This document shows positions 8,567 through 17,831 of a DNA stretch of 64,000 bases, in pieces. The stretch is from positions 1 to 64,000 of the forward strand of contig PXCO01000254.1 in assembly GCA_003565295.1 (NCBI GenBank), read 5' to 3'. The stretch is from Cyclobacteriaceae bacterium. Its GTDB lineage: Bacteria; Bacteroidota; Bacteroidia; Cytophagales; Cyclobacteriaceae. The translations under genes were made by a program, and so were the position numbers. Below the pieces are notes generated by a model. It saw nothing but the letters and a program-made list of their open reading frames with translations, had not been told where the DNA came from and ran no database searches. The first letter of the stretch is position 1, and every line of letters starts with the position of its first letter.

Positions 8567-10075
8567 ATGGCACCTGAGCAACGCTACCGTAACTACTTAA
8601 TAGCCGTATTGGCGGCGGTTTCCATCTTTAAAATACAATTCACCCTGTTCACCCCCCTTAGCCTATTTACGGAGGAAGCGCAATATTGGCTTTGGTCTAG
8701 AAACCTGGACTGGAATTATTACAGCAAGCCGCTCATGATAGCCATCTATAACAGATTGAGCACTTCCCTTTTCGGTCAAAATGAATTTGCTGTCCGGATC
8801 AATGCTGTTTTATTTGCTGCGGGGACGGCCTGGATCGTTTTTGAATTGGCTCTTCGGATGTTTAAAGAGGCAAAGCTTGCATTTTGGGCAGCGATCCTTC
8901 TCATGGTGATGCCCTTTTACCACCTGGCCTCGCTCTTCCATACCACTGATTCCTCATTGGTGTTTTTCTGGGCCCTGGCTTTGTTTTGGATTTGGAAGGC
9001 AATGGAGTCCAGAAAACTTAAACATTGGCTTTTGGCAGGGCTGGCTGTGGCCTTGGGCATACTCTCCAAAAACGTCATGGTGCTCATTTTACCTTATACA
9101 TTCTTGTTTCTACTGATCACGGATAGCAGGCGACTACTGACCCGACAAACCTTACTCTTTACAGGAATGGCCTCCCTGTCTTTCGTCCCCATTATGGTTT
9201 GGAACCTTCAAAATGACTGGGTCACCTTCAGGCACGTAGGTACCCTGGGGGGAGTTGGCGGATCGGGCACGGGGTTTCAATGGTCGGATGCGGCAAGGTA
9301 CATGGGGGAATATGTGGGGGGACAACTCGCAGTGGTTTCCCTATTCCTGGTGCCTCTTATTTTCCTCGCCTTAAAAACCTGGAGGAAGGAAATGGACCAT
9401 CGATTGCTTTTCATCTTGTTGCCGGTGGTATTGACCTGGTGTTTATTCCTGGGTATTTCTTTGGTGAAAAGGGTGGAGGTTAACTGGCCCGCTTTTGTAT
9501 ATGTGCCCCTTCCCATTGCTATGACATATGCCATCAGGCAGCAGCAAGGATGGTTCAGCTATACGAAGATAGCCACTCTGGTATCGGGGGTTTTACTGGT
9601 GCTGATCATGTATCCGGGGCCCATTGATGCAATTGGTTTTAGAAATGTGCTTAGACCAGAAAAGGATCCTTTTGCCCGCCTGGCAGGATACCGTGAGCTA
9701 GGGGAAAGGGTAGATCACCTTATCGACTCCCTGGGATTAGCCCCTCATTTTGTCTTCAGCGACAGCTACCATGTGGCCTCTTCACTAAGTTTTTACATGC
9801 AGGGCCACCCGCAAACCTACAACCCCAACCTCGGTAGAAGGAAAAACCAATTCGATCTTTGGCCTGGATTACAGCAATTCGAACAACGCCAATTTAATGG
9901 GGTTTTTGTAAAATGGGGGGAAGAAAAAATTCCAGCGGTGGAAGAAGCGTTTGAAGGCCTTGTGTATGAAGAAAAGCTGACTGCCCAGTATAGGGGAAAG
10001 GTGGTCAGGGTATTTCTTATTCAGGTTTTAGAAAATTATCGCTATCTTAAGGAGCTGGAGGTAGAGGCGTATTGA
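8567..10075 (+). CDS. GT39-like membrane glycosyltransferase (ArnT/PMT type)
   Basis: This 502-residue polytopic membrane protein belongs to the GT-C dolichyl-/undecaprenyl-phosphate mannose transferase superfamily. The first loop has the acidic pair in PLSLFTEEAQYWLWS, the usual catalytic position, followed by NLDWNYYSKPLM. About ten membrane segments follow, then a soluble C-terminal part from about residue 380 (YRELGERVDHLIDSLGL). Such enzymes move sugars from a polyprenyl-phosphate donor onto lipid or protein on the periplasmic side. It stands alone between a terminator and the phosphoesterase gene, so the acceptor is unknown. Confidence 0.88.
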   Translation: MAPEQRYRNYLIAVLAAVSIFKIQFTLFTPLSLFTEEAQYWLWSRNLDWNYYSKPLMIAIYNRLSTSLFGQNEFAVRINAVLFAAGTAWIVFELALRMFKEAKLAFWAAILLMVMPFYHLASLFHTTDSSLVFFWALALFWIWKAMESRKLKHWLLAGLAVALGILSKNVMVLILPYTFLFLLITDSRRLLTRQTLLFTGMASLSFVPIMVWNLQNDWVTFRHVGTLGGVGGSGTGFQWSDAARYMGEYVGGQLAVVSLFLVPLIFLALKTWRKEMDHRLLFILLPVVLTWCLFLGISLVKRVEVNWPAFVYVPLPIAMTYAIRQQQGWFSYTKIATLVSGVLLVLIMYPGPIDAIGFRNVLRPEKDPFARLAGYRELGERVDHLIDSLGLAPHFVFSDSYHVASSLSFYMQGHPQTYNPNLGRRKNQFDLWPGLQQFEQRQFNGVFVKWGEEKIPAVEEAFEGLVYEEKLTAQYRGKVVRVFLIQVLENYRYLKELEVEAY

Positions 10076-10142
10076 TTTGGTCATAATCTCTCACTGTAAG
10101 TTTTAAGGGGGATGATTTGTATTGAAAATTGAATGATTGTCC

Positions 10143-11177
10143 ATGAATAGAAGAAGATTTGCTTTGCGAAGCATTGCTGCCGCTTTTGGTTTAGGCCTTC
10201 CGCATGGGTATTCAAGAGGGCAGTCGCAAACATTGACTACTAAAAAAACCAGCGTTTCCACCTTTAGCACAGAAGGCAACAAAGTCAAATGCTATTTAGA
10301 AGGCTTAGAGACACCCTCCAGATTATTGCATGTGACAGATACCCACCTATTTATGGATGACGACAGGGGGAAACCCTTCCAGCAATACAGCGGGAGAATG
10401 GCTAAAGCCTATAATGAAACCAAGCATTTTGAAACCGGGGAGCCAACCCATCCTGAGAAAGCTTTTCTGGAAACTATTGCCTATGCAAAAGAACAGGGCA
10501 TTGATCTACTCGGGCTTTCTGGTGACATATTTAGTTTTCCGTCAGAAGCGGCCATAGATTGGGTGCTAAACCATCTTTCCGAAAGTGGATTGGATTACCT
10601 CTATACAGCAGGTAACCATGATTGGCACTATGAGGGGATGAAAGGCAGTTTGCATGAACTACGTGATACTTGGACAAAAGAAAGACTGCTGCCCTTGTAT
10701 CAGGGGGGACACCCACTAATGAACAGCAAGACCATCAACGGCATAAAATTTATCAGTATAGACAATTCGCTTTACGAAATCAACGAAGACCAATTATCCT
10801 ACTTCAGGGAAGAAGTCAAATCCGGGGAACCTGTGGTGCTATTAGTGCATATTCCATTTTACGCCCCTGGCAGATATGTGAGCTATGGCTGTGGCCATCC
10901 TGAATGGGGTGCTGAATCAGATACCATATTCGAAATCGAGGGCCGGATCAGGTGGCCTGAAAGCGGGCACAATGCCACTACGTATGCCTTTTATGAGGAA
11001 GTTTTTGGAGGGGGAAATGTCACTTCTGTATTCGCCGGGCACGTACACCGGCAGACTGTGGATGTGATTAACGGTATACCCCAGTTCCTGGCCCCACCCA
11101 ATGCCATGGGAGGGTTCCTCGAAGTGGAATTTTTACCTTTAGCGGAAAAGTGGCCACCGGGCATTAAGCAAGAATGA
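10143..11177 (+). CDS. Tat-exported metallophosphoesterase
   Basis: The N-terminus NRRRFALRSIAAAFGLGL looks like a twin-arginine export signal. The calcineurin-like catalytic motifs follow in order: VTDTHLF (DxH), LSGDIF (GD), TAGNHDW (GNHD), LLVHIPFY (H) and FAGHVHRQ (GHxH). These bind two metal ions and hydrolyse phosphomonoesters or diesters. The ATG at 10143 is preferred over the TTG two codons earlier. Its 3' end overlaps the convergent DeoR-type regulator by 14 bases. Closeness to the glycerol genes might mean a glycerophospho-substrate, but this is a guess. Confidence 0.9.
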   Translation: MNRRRFALRSIAAAFGLGLPHGYSRGQSQTLTTKKTSVSTFSTEGNKVKCYLEGLETPSRLLHVTDTHLFMDDDRGKPFQQYSGRMAKAYNETKHFETGEPTHPEKAFLETIAYAKEQGIDLLGLSGDIFSFPSEAAIDWVLNHLSESGLDYLYTAGNHDWHYEGMKGSLHELRDTWTKERLLPLYQGGHPLMNSKTINGIKFISIDNSLYEINEDQLSYFREEVKSGEPVVLLVHIPFYAPGRYVSYGCGHPEWGAESDTIFEIEGRIRWPESGHNATTYAFYEEVFGGGNVTSVFAGHVHRQTVDVINGIPQFLAPPNAMGGFLEVEFLPLAEKWPPGIKQE

Positions 11178-11925
11178 CCTCTATACCTTTTTCTTCCAAT
11201 TTCTGTACATAATGAGAAGACAACCTATGATCAGAAATAATGATGTCCACATCTTCCAATGCCCCGATCTTTCCGAAACTCTTTTTCCCGAATTTACTAG
11301 AGTCTGCCAGAATGATGGTCTTTTGCACGGCCTGAATCATTTTTGCATTAAGGTGAGCCTCCATCATATTTGAGGTAGTAAAACCAAATTCCAGGTCTAT
11401 GCCATCCACGCTCAAGAATAACATGCTGCAGGCGAAATCCCTGATCATGGATTCCGCATAATGCCCCACTACCGAACTACTGCTTTTTCTCACCACCCCC
11501 CCCAGCTGCACGAGTTCGATGGATGCATGTTCCATTAGCGCCATGGTCACGTTCATGGCTCCCGTGAGCACGGTAAGTGGGATATATTTGGGAATAGCTT
11601 GGGCAAAATACACCACGGTGGTACCGGAACCCACAATCACCGCATCATTCTCATGGAGAAGTTCAATTGCCTTTTGGGCGATCAATTGCTTTTCTTTTGA
11701 CTGAACACTTTTCTTTTCACTCACCGACCTGTCGTTCACATAAGGGGATACAGGCGTGGCACTGCCATGGGTCCTAAATAGCAGCCCTTTGTCTTCCAGT
11801 GCCTTGAGGTCCTTTCTCACCGTCACCATGGTGACATTCATTTCCCTGCTCAGCTCTGCAACACTCACGTAACCGTCTTGTTGGAGTTTTTCCAATATCA
11901 ATTTATGTCTTTCGGCAATCGTCAT
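11164..11925 (-). CDS. DeoR/GlpR family transcriptional regulator
   Basis: The regulator has about 253 residues. A winged-helix DNA-binding domain at the N-terminus (ERHKLILEKLQQDGYVSVAEL, then VTMVTVRKDLKALEDKG) is followed by a DeoRC sugar-phosphate sensor domain with VGSGTTVVYFA, LFLSVDGID and LADSSKFGKKSF. The ATG at 11925 is the standard family start; the track's upstream TTG is not needed. It is divergent from glpD-glpK-glpF, so a glycerol-3-phosphate responsive repressor like GlpR is the natural reading. The inducer is inferred from context only. Confidence 0.92.
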   Translation of the reverse strand: MTIAERHKLILEKLQQDGYVSVAELSREMNVTMVTVRKDLKALEDKGLLFRTHGSATPVSPYVNDRSVSEKKSVQSKEKQLIAQKAIELLHENDAVIVGSGTTVVYFAQAIPKYIPLTVLTGAMNVTMALMEHASIELVQLGGVVRKSSSSVVGHYAESMIRDFACSMLFLSVDGIDLEFGFTTSNMMEAHLNAKMIQAVQKTIILADSSKFGKKSFGKIGALEDVDIIISDHRLSSHYVQKLEEKGIEVILA

Positions 11926-11980
11926 ATTTCCAAATTTAACTATTTGAACCAATCTTTTTCAATTCGAAGAAAATTACGGT

Positions 11981-12021
11981 AAAAAGAAACAAAAAGAAAC
12001 AAAAAAAATTCAAAAGGAAAC
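11981..12021. promoter_or_regulatory. Direct repeats, likely operator of the glp genes
   Basis: AAAAAGAAAC occurs twice in tandem (11981-11990 and 11991-12000), and AAAAGGAAAC follows at 12012-12021. Start-to-start spacings are 10 and 21 bases, about one and two helical turns, so all three face the same side of the DNA. They lie just upstream of the glpD -7 box. DeoR-family proteins are known to bind direct repeats containing TTTC/GAAA, so this is a strong operator candidate. Confidence 0.6.
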
Positions 12022-12052
12022 TTTTTTAATTTTCTTTTCGTAATTTATGTAC

Positions 12053-12060
12053 TACTTTTG
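12053..12060 (+). promoter_or_regulatory. Promoter -7 box for glpD-glpK-glpF
   Basis: TACTTTTG matches TAnnTTTG exactly and lies 17 bases before the ATG at 12077. It falls inside the longer ORF that begins at 12047, so that upstream ATG cannot be the usual start. Confidence 0.7.
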
Positions 12061-12076
12061 TTTTAAATCGGCAGCA

Positions 12077-13636
12077 ATGAACAGAGACAAAAACCTAAAG
12101 GAACTTAACAATAAAGACAAGGTATGGGACCTTGTGATCATAGGGGGCGGAGCCTCTGGTCTGGGTGTGGCCTTAGATGCCCTTTCCAGAAGTTTGGATG
12201 TAGCTCTTTTTGAAAAAGCAGATTTTGCCAAAGGCACCTCCAGCAGGAGTACCAAGCTGGTTCATGGAGGGGTAAGGTATTTGGCCCAGGGAGAGATAGG
12301 CCTTGTGCTGGAAGCACTTAAAGAGAGGGGACGCCTGCTTAAAAATGCCCCACACCTAACCCGCAATCAACCTTTCATCATTCCTGTTTATACATTCTTT
12401 GACAGATGGAAATACAGCATAGGGCTGAAGATTTATGACTGGATGGCTGGAAAACTGCGGCTGGGAAAATCCAGATTTATTTCCCGTAAGGATACCTTGA
12501 ATCGCATGCCCATGATCAATCCAAAGGGCTTAAAAGGGGGGATCGTGTACCATGACGGACAGTTTGACGATGCCCGACTTGCGCTGATGGCCGCCAGAAC
12601 CTGCGCCAGCATGGGGGGATGCTTGATCAACTATTGCGAAGTGAAAAATCTCGAAAAAGACATCAACGGATGGATCACCGGGGTAAGGATAAAAGACCAG
12701 GTCAGTGGAAAACAGTATACGGTAAAAGCAAAATCAGTGGTCAATGCCACCGGGGTCTTTGCGAATAAAATCCTTAAGATGGACCAGCCCGATATTGGTA
12801 AGATGATTCAGCCCAGTCAAGGGATCCATTTGGTGTTGGATCATTCTTTTTTGGGTGGCAAAGACGCCTTAATGATTCCACAAACCACAGATGGAAGAGT
12901 CCTCTTTGCGGTACCTTGGCAAGGCAAGCTTGTGGTAGGCACCACGGATACGATTAGGGAAAAAGCCAAACTAGAACCTCGCCCACTGGAAAGTGAAATC
13001 GATTTCATCCTGGATACAGCCAAGCAATACCTGGTGAAAGCCCCCAGCCGGGAGGATGTTCTTTCGGTATTTGCCGGGCTTAGACCCCTAGCCGCCCCGA
13101 AAGAAGAAGGAGCTAAATCTAAAGAAATATCGAGAAGCCATAAAGTAATTGTATCCAAAAGCGGACTCATCACCCTTACGGGTGGAAAATGGACGACCTT
13201 CAGGAAAATGGGGGAAGACACGGTGGATCAATTTTATAAATTCCATAACCGCCAACCGGTGAAAAGTGATTCTGCTGATATCAAACTTCATGGATACACT
13301 AAGAAGCACGAAGCAGGGCACTGGAAGGGATACGGCAGTGATGCCCCAATCATCCGAAAAATGGCCACGGACGACCCGGTGTTAGGTCAAAAACTGCACC
13401 CCCAATACCCTTATTTGCTTGCAGAGGTAGTGTGGGCGATCCGGGAGGAAATGGCGTTGAAAATAGAGGACATCCTTTCCCGTAGAATCAGGTTGCTGAT
13501 TCAGGATGCACACGCTGCCAAGGATGCCGCTCCCGTGGTAGCCGATCTGCTGGCAGAAGAACTTGGGTGGAATGAAGACCAAGTGAAAAAAGAATTAGAA
13601 GATTTTAATAAATTAGCAGGCAAATATTTAATTTAA
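12077..13636 (+). CDS. glpD: Aerobic glycerol-3-phosphate dehydrogenase
   Basis: This FAD enzyme oxidises glycerol-3-phosphate to dihydroxyacetone phosphate and passes electrons to the membrane quinone pool. The dinucleotide-binding motif [19 protein letters not shown] is near the N-terminus, followed by [16 protein letters not shown], and [13 protein letters not shown] marks the end of the DAO domain. A C-terminal DAO_C domain follows. Its length of 519 residues is normal. I start it at the second ATG because the -7 box overlaps the first. It leads glpD-glpK-glpF with gaps of only 3-4 bases. Confidence 0.96.
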   Translation: MNRDKNLKELNNKDKVWDLVIIGGGASGLGVALDALSRSLDVALFEKADFAKGTSSRSTKLVHGGVRYLAQGEIGLVLEALKERGRLLKNAPHLTRNQPFIIPVYTFFDRWKYSIGLKIYDWMAGKLRLGKSRFISRKDTLNRMPMINPKGLKGGIVYHDGQFDDARLALMAARTCASMGGCLINYCEVKNLEKDINGWITGVRIKDQVSGKQYTVKAKSVVNATGVFANKILKMDQPDIGKMIQPSQGIHLVLDHSFLGGKDALMIPQTTDGRVLFAVPWQGKLVVGTTDTIREKAKLEPRPLESEIDFILDTAKQYLVKAPSREDVLSVFAGLRPLAAPKEEGAKSKEISRSHKVIVSKSGLITLTGGKWTTFRKMGEDTVDQFYKFHNRQPVKSDSADIKLHGYTKKHEAGHWKGYGSDAPIIRKMATDDPVLGQKLHPQYPYLLAEVVWAIREEMALKIEDILSRRIRLLIQDAHAAKDAAPVVADLLAEELGWNEDQVKKELEDFNKLAGKYLI

Positions 13637-13640
13637 ACCC

Positions 13641-15140
13641 ATGGATAACCCCAACAATTATATTTTGGCCCTGGATCAGGGCACCACTAGCTCCCGCGCT
13701 ATCCTTTTTGACCCGAAGGGAAAAATTACCGCAATGGCACAAAGGGACTTTGAGCAGCATTTCCCAAAATCAGGTTGGGTGGAGCACGATCCTAATGAAA
13801 TATGGACATCCCAGGCCGCAGTGGCCACTGAAGCCATCACGAAGGCAAATATCAAAGCCGTCCAAATTGCAGGTATAGGCATCACCAATCAAAGGGAAAC
13901 CACTATTCTGTGGGACAGGAAATCCGGAAAACCCATTTATAACGCCATCGTTTGGCAAGATCGAAGAACTTCCTCCTATTGCAACGAGCTAAAAAGTAAA
14001 GGGCTTTCTGAAAAAATCAATAAAAAGACAGGGCTGATCATAGATGCCTATTTTTCAGGTACCAAGATCAAGTGGATTTTGGACCATGTGAAAGGCGCTC
14101 GTGAAAAAGCCGAAAACGGGGAATTATGTTTCGGGACAGTGGATTCCTGGTTAGTATGGAAACTGACCAGTGGCACTGAGCATATCACAGATATCACCAA
14201 TGCCAGTAGAACTATGTTGTTCAATATCCATGAACAGTGCTGGGACGAGGAGCTGTTAGGCCTATTGGATATTCCCAAATCCATTCTACCGGAAGTCAAA
14301 TCCAGTTCTGAGGTATATTGCACTACGGCGGGGGATGTATTCTCTGCTAAAATTCCCATTGCGGGAATTGCCGGCGACCAGCAGGCGGCCTTATTTGGCC
14401 AGCTATGCTTGCATCCGGGAATGACCAAAACCACCTATGGTACGGGCTGTTTTTTGGTGATGAACACTGGAAAATCTCCGGTAAAATCAGCCAACCGGCT
14501 TCTAACCACCATTGCCTGGAAAATAGGGGATGAAGTTAATTATGCCTTAGAGGGATCGGTATTTATAGGAGGGGCCGCTATCCAATGGCTCAGGGACGGC
14601 ATCTCCCTTTTTGAGCATGCTCAGGAAACCGAGGCCTTGGCCGAAAGTCTCCCCGATAATGACGGGGTGTACTTTGTGCCAGCCCTTACAGGACTGGGGG
14701 CCCCACATTGGGATCAAAATGCCAGGGGGGCTTTTTTTGGGATTACAAGGGGCACCACCATCGCACACATGACCCGTGCTGCACTTGAAGCGATCGCGTA
14801 TCAGGTAAATGACGTGCTGCAAGCCATGGAAAAAGACAGTGGTGAAAAAACCAAGGAGATGCGAGTGGACGGGGGGGCTTCAGCCAACAATTTTCTAATG
14901 CAGTTTCAGGCAGACCTGGTACGCACCTCCATAAAACGACCAAAGATGACCGAAACCACAGCCCTTGGGGCGGCTTACCTGGCCGGACTGGCAATAGGAT
15001 TTTGGAAACTGGAAGATTTGAAATCATTATGGGAATCGGACAAAACCTTTGATCCTGAAATGGAGCAAGAAAAAGTGAAAGGTTATTTGCACTTTTGGAA
15101 GAAGGCAGTGGAACGTTCTAAAAACTGGATAGAGGAATAG
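13641..15140 (+). CDS. glpK: Glycerol kinase
   Basis: GlpK phosphorylates glycerol with ATP to give glycerol-3-phosphate. The FGGY-kinase signatures are clear: [15 protein letters not shown] at the start, [11 protein letters not shown]-like [28 protein letters not shown], and [20 protein letters not shown] in the second domain. At 499 residues it is full length. It begins four bases after glpD and ends three bases before glpF. Confidence 0.97.
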   Translation: MDNPNNYILALDQGTTSSRAILFDPKGKITAMAQRDFEQHFPKSGWVEHDPNEIWTSQAAVATEAITKANIKAVQIAGIGITNQRETTILWDRKSGKPIYNAIVWQDRRTSSYCNELKSKGLSEKINKKTGLIIDAYFSGTKIKWILDHVKGAREKAENGELCFGTVDSWLVWKLTSGTEHITDITNASRTMLFNIHEQCWDEELLGLLDIPKSILPEVKSSSEVYCTTAGDVFSAKIPIAGIAGDQQAALFGQLCLHPGMTKTTYGTGCFLVMNTGKSPVKSANRLLTTIAWKIGDEVNYALEGSVFIGGAAIQWLRDGISLFEHAQETEALAESLPDNDGVYFVPALTGLGAPHWDQNARGAFFGITRGTTIAHMTRAALEAIAYQVNDVLQAMEKDSGEKTKEMRVDGGASANNFLMQFQADLVRTSIKRPKMTETTALGAAYLAGLAIGFWKLEDLKSLWESDKTFDPEMEQEKVKGYLHFWKKAVERSKNWIEE

Positions 15141-15143
15141 GCC

Positions 15144-15890
15144 ATGAATATTTTTGTAGCAGAATTTGTGGGTACCTCCCTACTGTTGGCCATGGGGTCA
15201 GGAGTTGTGGCCAATGTAGTGCTCAAAGACACCAAAGGCAATAATTCCGGATGGATAGTGATCACCACCGCATGGGCTTTGGGGGTTTTCATAGGAGTGG
15301 TAGTGGCCAGCCCTTATAGTGGTGCCCATTTAAACCCCGCAGTGAGTGTTGGATTGGCCATTGCCGGGGATTTCGAATGGGCAATGGTGCCTAAGTATGT
15401 GCTCGCACAGGTCTTGGGAGCCATGTTCGGGTCCGGTATGGCATGGCTCGTTTATAAAGACCACTTTGACCGGACTGAGGATGCAGGGCTTAAGTTCGCC
15501 CCCTTTGCCACCTCCCCCGCCATCAGAAATTATCCCTCAAACCTGATCTCCGAGGCAGTAGGTACCTCTGTGCTGATCATCGTGATTTTATATTCCACCC
15601 CAGCAGTGCTAGAGGACGGCAGGGGAACGCCCATTGGTTTAGGGTCTTTAGGTGCCTTGCCGGTGGCTTTTCTGGTATGGGTTATTGGTTTATCGCTGGG
15701 TGGCACTACTGGATATGCCATAAATCCCGCCAGGGATTTAGGTCCCAGGATCATGCACCAGTTGCTCCCCATAAGAGGTAAGGGGTCCTCCGATTGGGCC
15801 TATAGCTGGGTTCCCATTTTGGGGCCCCTGTTAGGTGCGGCCATTGCTGCGGGCATTTACCTATTACTGGGAGTTGGAAATTTGGTTTAG
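15144..15890 (+). CDS. glpF: Glycerol uptake facilitator (MIP/aquaporin family)
   Basis: This 248-residue inner-membrane channel has six transmembrane segments and both half-helix motifs: HLNPAVSVG and AINPARDLGPR. The aspartate after the second NPAR is typical of glycerol-conducting members rather than water-only aquaporins. It completes the operon, which gives entry, phosphorylation and oxidation of glycerol under one regulator. Confidence 0.96.
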   Translation: MNIFVAEFVGTSLLLAMGSGVVANVVLKDTKGNNSGWIVITTAWALGVFIGVVVASPYSGAHLNPAVSVGLAIAGDFEWAMVPKYVLAQVLGAMFGSGMAWLVYKDHFDRTEDAGLKFAPFATSPAIRNYPSNLISEAVGTSVLIIVILYSTPAVLEDGRGTPIGLGSLGALPVAFLVWVIGLSLGGTTGYAINPARDLGPRIMHQLLPIRGKGSSDWAYSWVPILGPLLGAAIAAGIYLLLGVGNLV

Positions 15891-16429
15891 CGGTTTCAAG
15901 GCCAAACCATAAATGGGTTTTCGCAGGGGAACCTGTATACTACATGTGTACTTAGGGCTAGTGTAACGTTAGGAATAAATTGACGGTCGGATTCCCGCAG
16001 CGTAACTTGTGTACCGTGGAGGTCCTCTTCGAATAGCTGCGAAATCTGCAGGAGATATTTGTCCATAGTTTGATTAACATAGTACTGGTTACATAGGATT
16101 CCAAATACCCTCCTGCACCTGAACTTCTCATTGAAATCCTAACTCCAGAAATGCTGTTTTTAAAATAAACTGGATTCTTTTTTTGATCCGGTAATTTGAT
16201 TTCAAACTTGTTACCTTCAAGTTTAATCAAAATATATACAAAATGTCAATTGGAGAAAGATCATAAATAAACGTTTGGGATATTTTTCATGCAATTACAT
16301 GCGCTAAAGGGAATCTTTATCATTTTCCTTAGCAAATTCGGAATCTCTAGGCAAAAATCAACATAAAGTCATTTGGATGACAAATTGAATAGGGTTTTTA
16401 AACTTACTTTTAAAAAAATATAAAATCTT
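15891..16429. other. Gene-poor interval after glpF
   Basis: These 539 bases hold no convincing gene. A 90-codon minus-strand ORF (15958-16230) starts plausibly (MIKLEGNKFEIKLPD) but dissolves into low-quality sequence and has no recognisable domain; it may be the remains of a gene. No strong terminator is visible right behind glpF; AAACC-ATAAAT-GGGTTT near 15904 is weak. Confidence 0.5.
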
Positions 16430-16969
16430 ATGAACCCATCAAACCAATCACTTCTATTAAAGAAAGCACCAGATTTTGAATCTACCGATTTCCTTGGAAA
16501 CAGCGTAGAACTAAAGTCCTATAAGGGCCAAAGAATCATGTTGAGCTTCTTTCGTGGAGCCTCCTGCCCTTTTTGCAATATGCGAGTCAGAGAGTTAATC
16601 ATGGCCGAACCGGAATTTGAGGAAAATGGGATTCAGGTAATAGCTGTTTTTGCATCAACTGCGGCTGAAATTACCGAATATGCCGGCAAACAAAATGCTC
16701 CTTTCCCTATTATTCCTGATCCTCAGATGGAACTTTATAGCCTTTACGGTGTGGAATCCTCCCCTAAAGGGATGCTCCGCATAATGCTTCAGCCTTTGAA
16801 AATGATGAAAATGTTGCTCAGCGGATTTTTTAATTTGAAATCCATCAATGACGACCCCATTCTACCTGCTGATTTCCTTATTGATGCCGAACAAAAGATT
16901 ATTCAAATCTACCAAGGAAAGGATTTTGGAGATCATATTCCGATAAGTAAAGTGTTGGATTGGAAATAA
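16430..16969 (+). CDS. Peroxiredoxin-like protein (AhpC/TSA family)
   Basis: The 179-residue thioredoxin-fold protein contains SFFRGASCPFCNMRVREL, in which the CPFC motif occupies the peroxidatic position. The rest (QVIAVFASTAAEI and FPIIPDPQMELYSLYGV) matches the peroxiredoxin-like AhpC/TSA group that probably reduces peroxides or quinones. It is cytoplasmic, with no signal peptide. It lies beside a truncated AhpD/carboxymuconolactone-decarboxylase-like gene, which hints that this spot once held a small redox module. Confidence 0.88.
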   Translation: MNPSNQSLLLKKAPDFESTDFLGNSVELKSYKGQRIMLSFFRGASCPFCNMRVRELIMAEPEFEENGIQVIAVFASTAAEITEYAGKQNAPFPIIPDPQMELYSLYGVESSPKGMLRIMLQPLKMMKMLLSGFFNLKSINDDPILPADFLIDAEQKIIQIYQGKDFGDHIPISKVLDWK

Positions 16970-17063
16970 TGGGATTAAACATTTAACATGGGCCAATTTG
17001 ATTTTAAAGTAACTACGAATTGTAACTTCCAACCAACAGGTTTAGTGCCTCCAATTCCAGATG

Positions 17064-17321
17064 TCAATGATTATCAGATTGGCATCGCTTTCCCTCATGT
17101 AGATATATGCGGGCATCTCCATAACCGAGTAAATAGGCAATTTCCTGTATTTGCATCATCGGATTGGGTGAAAGATAGTTCGACAGTTCTTACCATATCT
17201 CGACGGTAATCCTACGGTAAGAAAACCCCTCTTCTTTCAGCTGTCTTAAAATAGATCTCTTATTAAGAGGGAATTGAGTGGCTACTTGTTCAATGCTTAA
17301 AGGCTCGAGATCGGTGAGGCT
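17064..17321 (-). pseudogene. Remnant of an AraC-family regulator
   Basis: On the minus strand the sequence reads LSIEQVATQFPLNKRSILRQ then LKEEGFSYRRITVEIW, an AraC-type first helix-turn-helix. An in-frame TAA (17190-17192) interrupts it, and the same frame then continues with MQIQEIAYLLGYGDARIYL, the conserved second helix-turn-helix. After that the expected AFKRW-type ending is lost and a stop comes at 17064. The whole N-terminal domain is missing. It is therefore broken at both ends and by a nonsense codon. Confidence 0.82.
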
Positions 17322-17342
17322 CAAGCACTCTGAACGGAAGAA

Positions 17343-17702
17343 AGGCATTCGATCCCTGATGAACTTAAGGTTTTGATCCAAACTTATGTGGCTATCTTAA
17401 ATGGTTGTTTCTTTTGTATGAATGTCTCAGAACTCAAGGCAGTCCGATCTGGGATACCTATAAAAAAATCTTTTCACCTCCTCAAATTCAATAACAGTGA
17501 ACTGTATAGTCCTAAAGAAAAGGCTGCTTTGGCTTTTGTGGAAGAAGTAACCAAAAAGGTCCAAGTAGACGATGCTGTTTTGCTGGAGCTCAAGAGCCAT
17601 TGGTCTGATAGAGAAATCATTGAAATCACCTATGCTGCCTCGGTTGAGAACTTTCTCAACAGGATGGTAAAGCCTCTTGGAATCGGTTCCGACAATCTTT
17701 AG
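17343..17702 (+). pseudogene. 5'-truncated carboxymuconolactone decarboxylase/AhpD-like gene
   Basis: The open frame reads IPDELKVLIQTYVAILNGCF then FCMN, followed by YSPKEKAALAFVEEVTKKVQ, which is the core and C-terminal half of a CMD-type protein. Upstream similarity stops near 17343, at an in-frame TGA (17331-17333), so about the first third is gone. The usual histidine four residues after the CxxC is replaced by serine (CFFCMNVS). Without a good start codon or ribosome site it is probably dead, although translation from ATG 17419 cannot be excluded. It meets the AraC remnant head to head. Confidence 0.72.
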
Positions 17703-17831
17703 ATTCGTAATCGGTGTGAAAAAAATTCACTTTTGATCGCACTATTAACAGTGATATTGTTTTTGTAAATTTAAACACCTAAAACAAAGCAGACATTTAC
17801 TTTTAATTATCAAAGTTCCCATCAAAAAACC

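Noticed and set aside
11931-11938. TAAATTTG box on the minus strand just before the DeoR-type gene
   Set aside because: It matches TAnnTTTG, but it lies six bases from the ATG and would give a leaderless transcript. Chance in AT-rich DNA is as likely.
15958-16230. Minus-strand 90-codon ORF in the gap after glpF
   Set aside because: The start looks plausible but later residues are low in quality, no domain is recognisable and no promoter is seen. Reported only as interval content.
16988-17209. Plus-strand 73-codon ORF MGQFDFKVTT
   Set aside because: It runs antisense across the AraC remnant, which explains its open frame, and it matches nothing I know.
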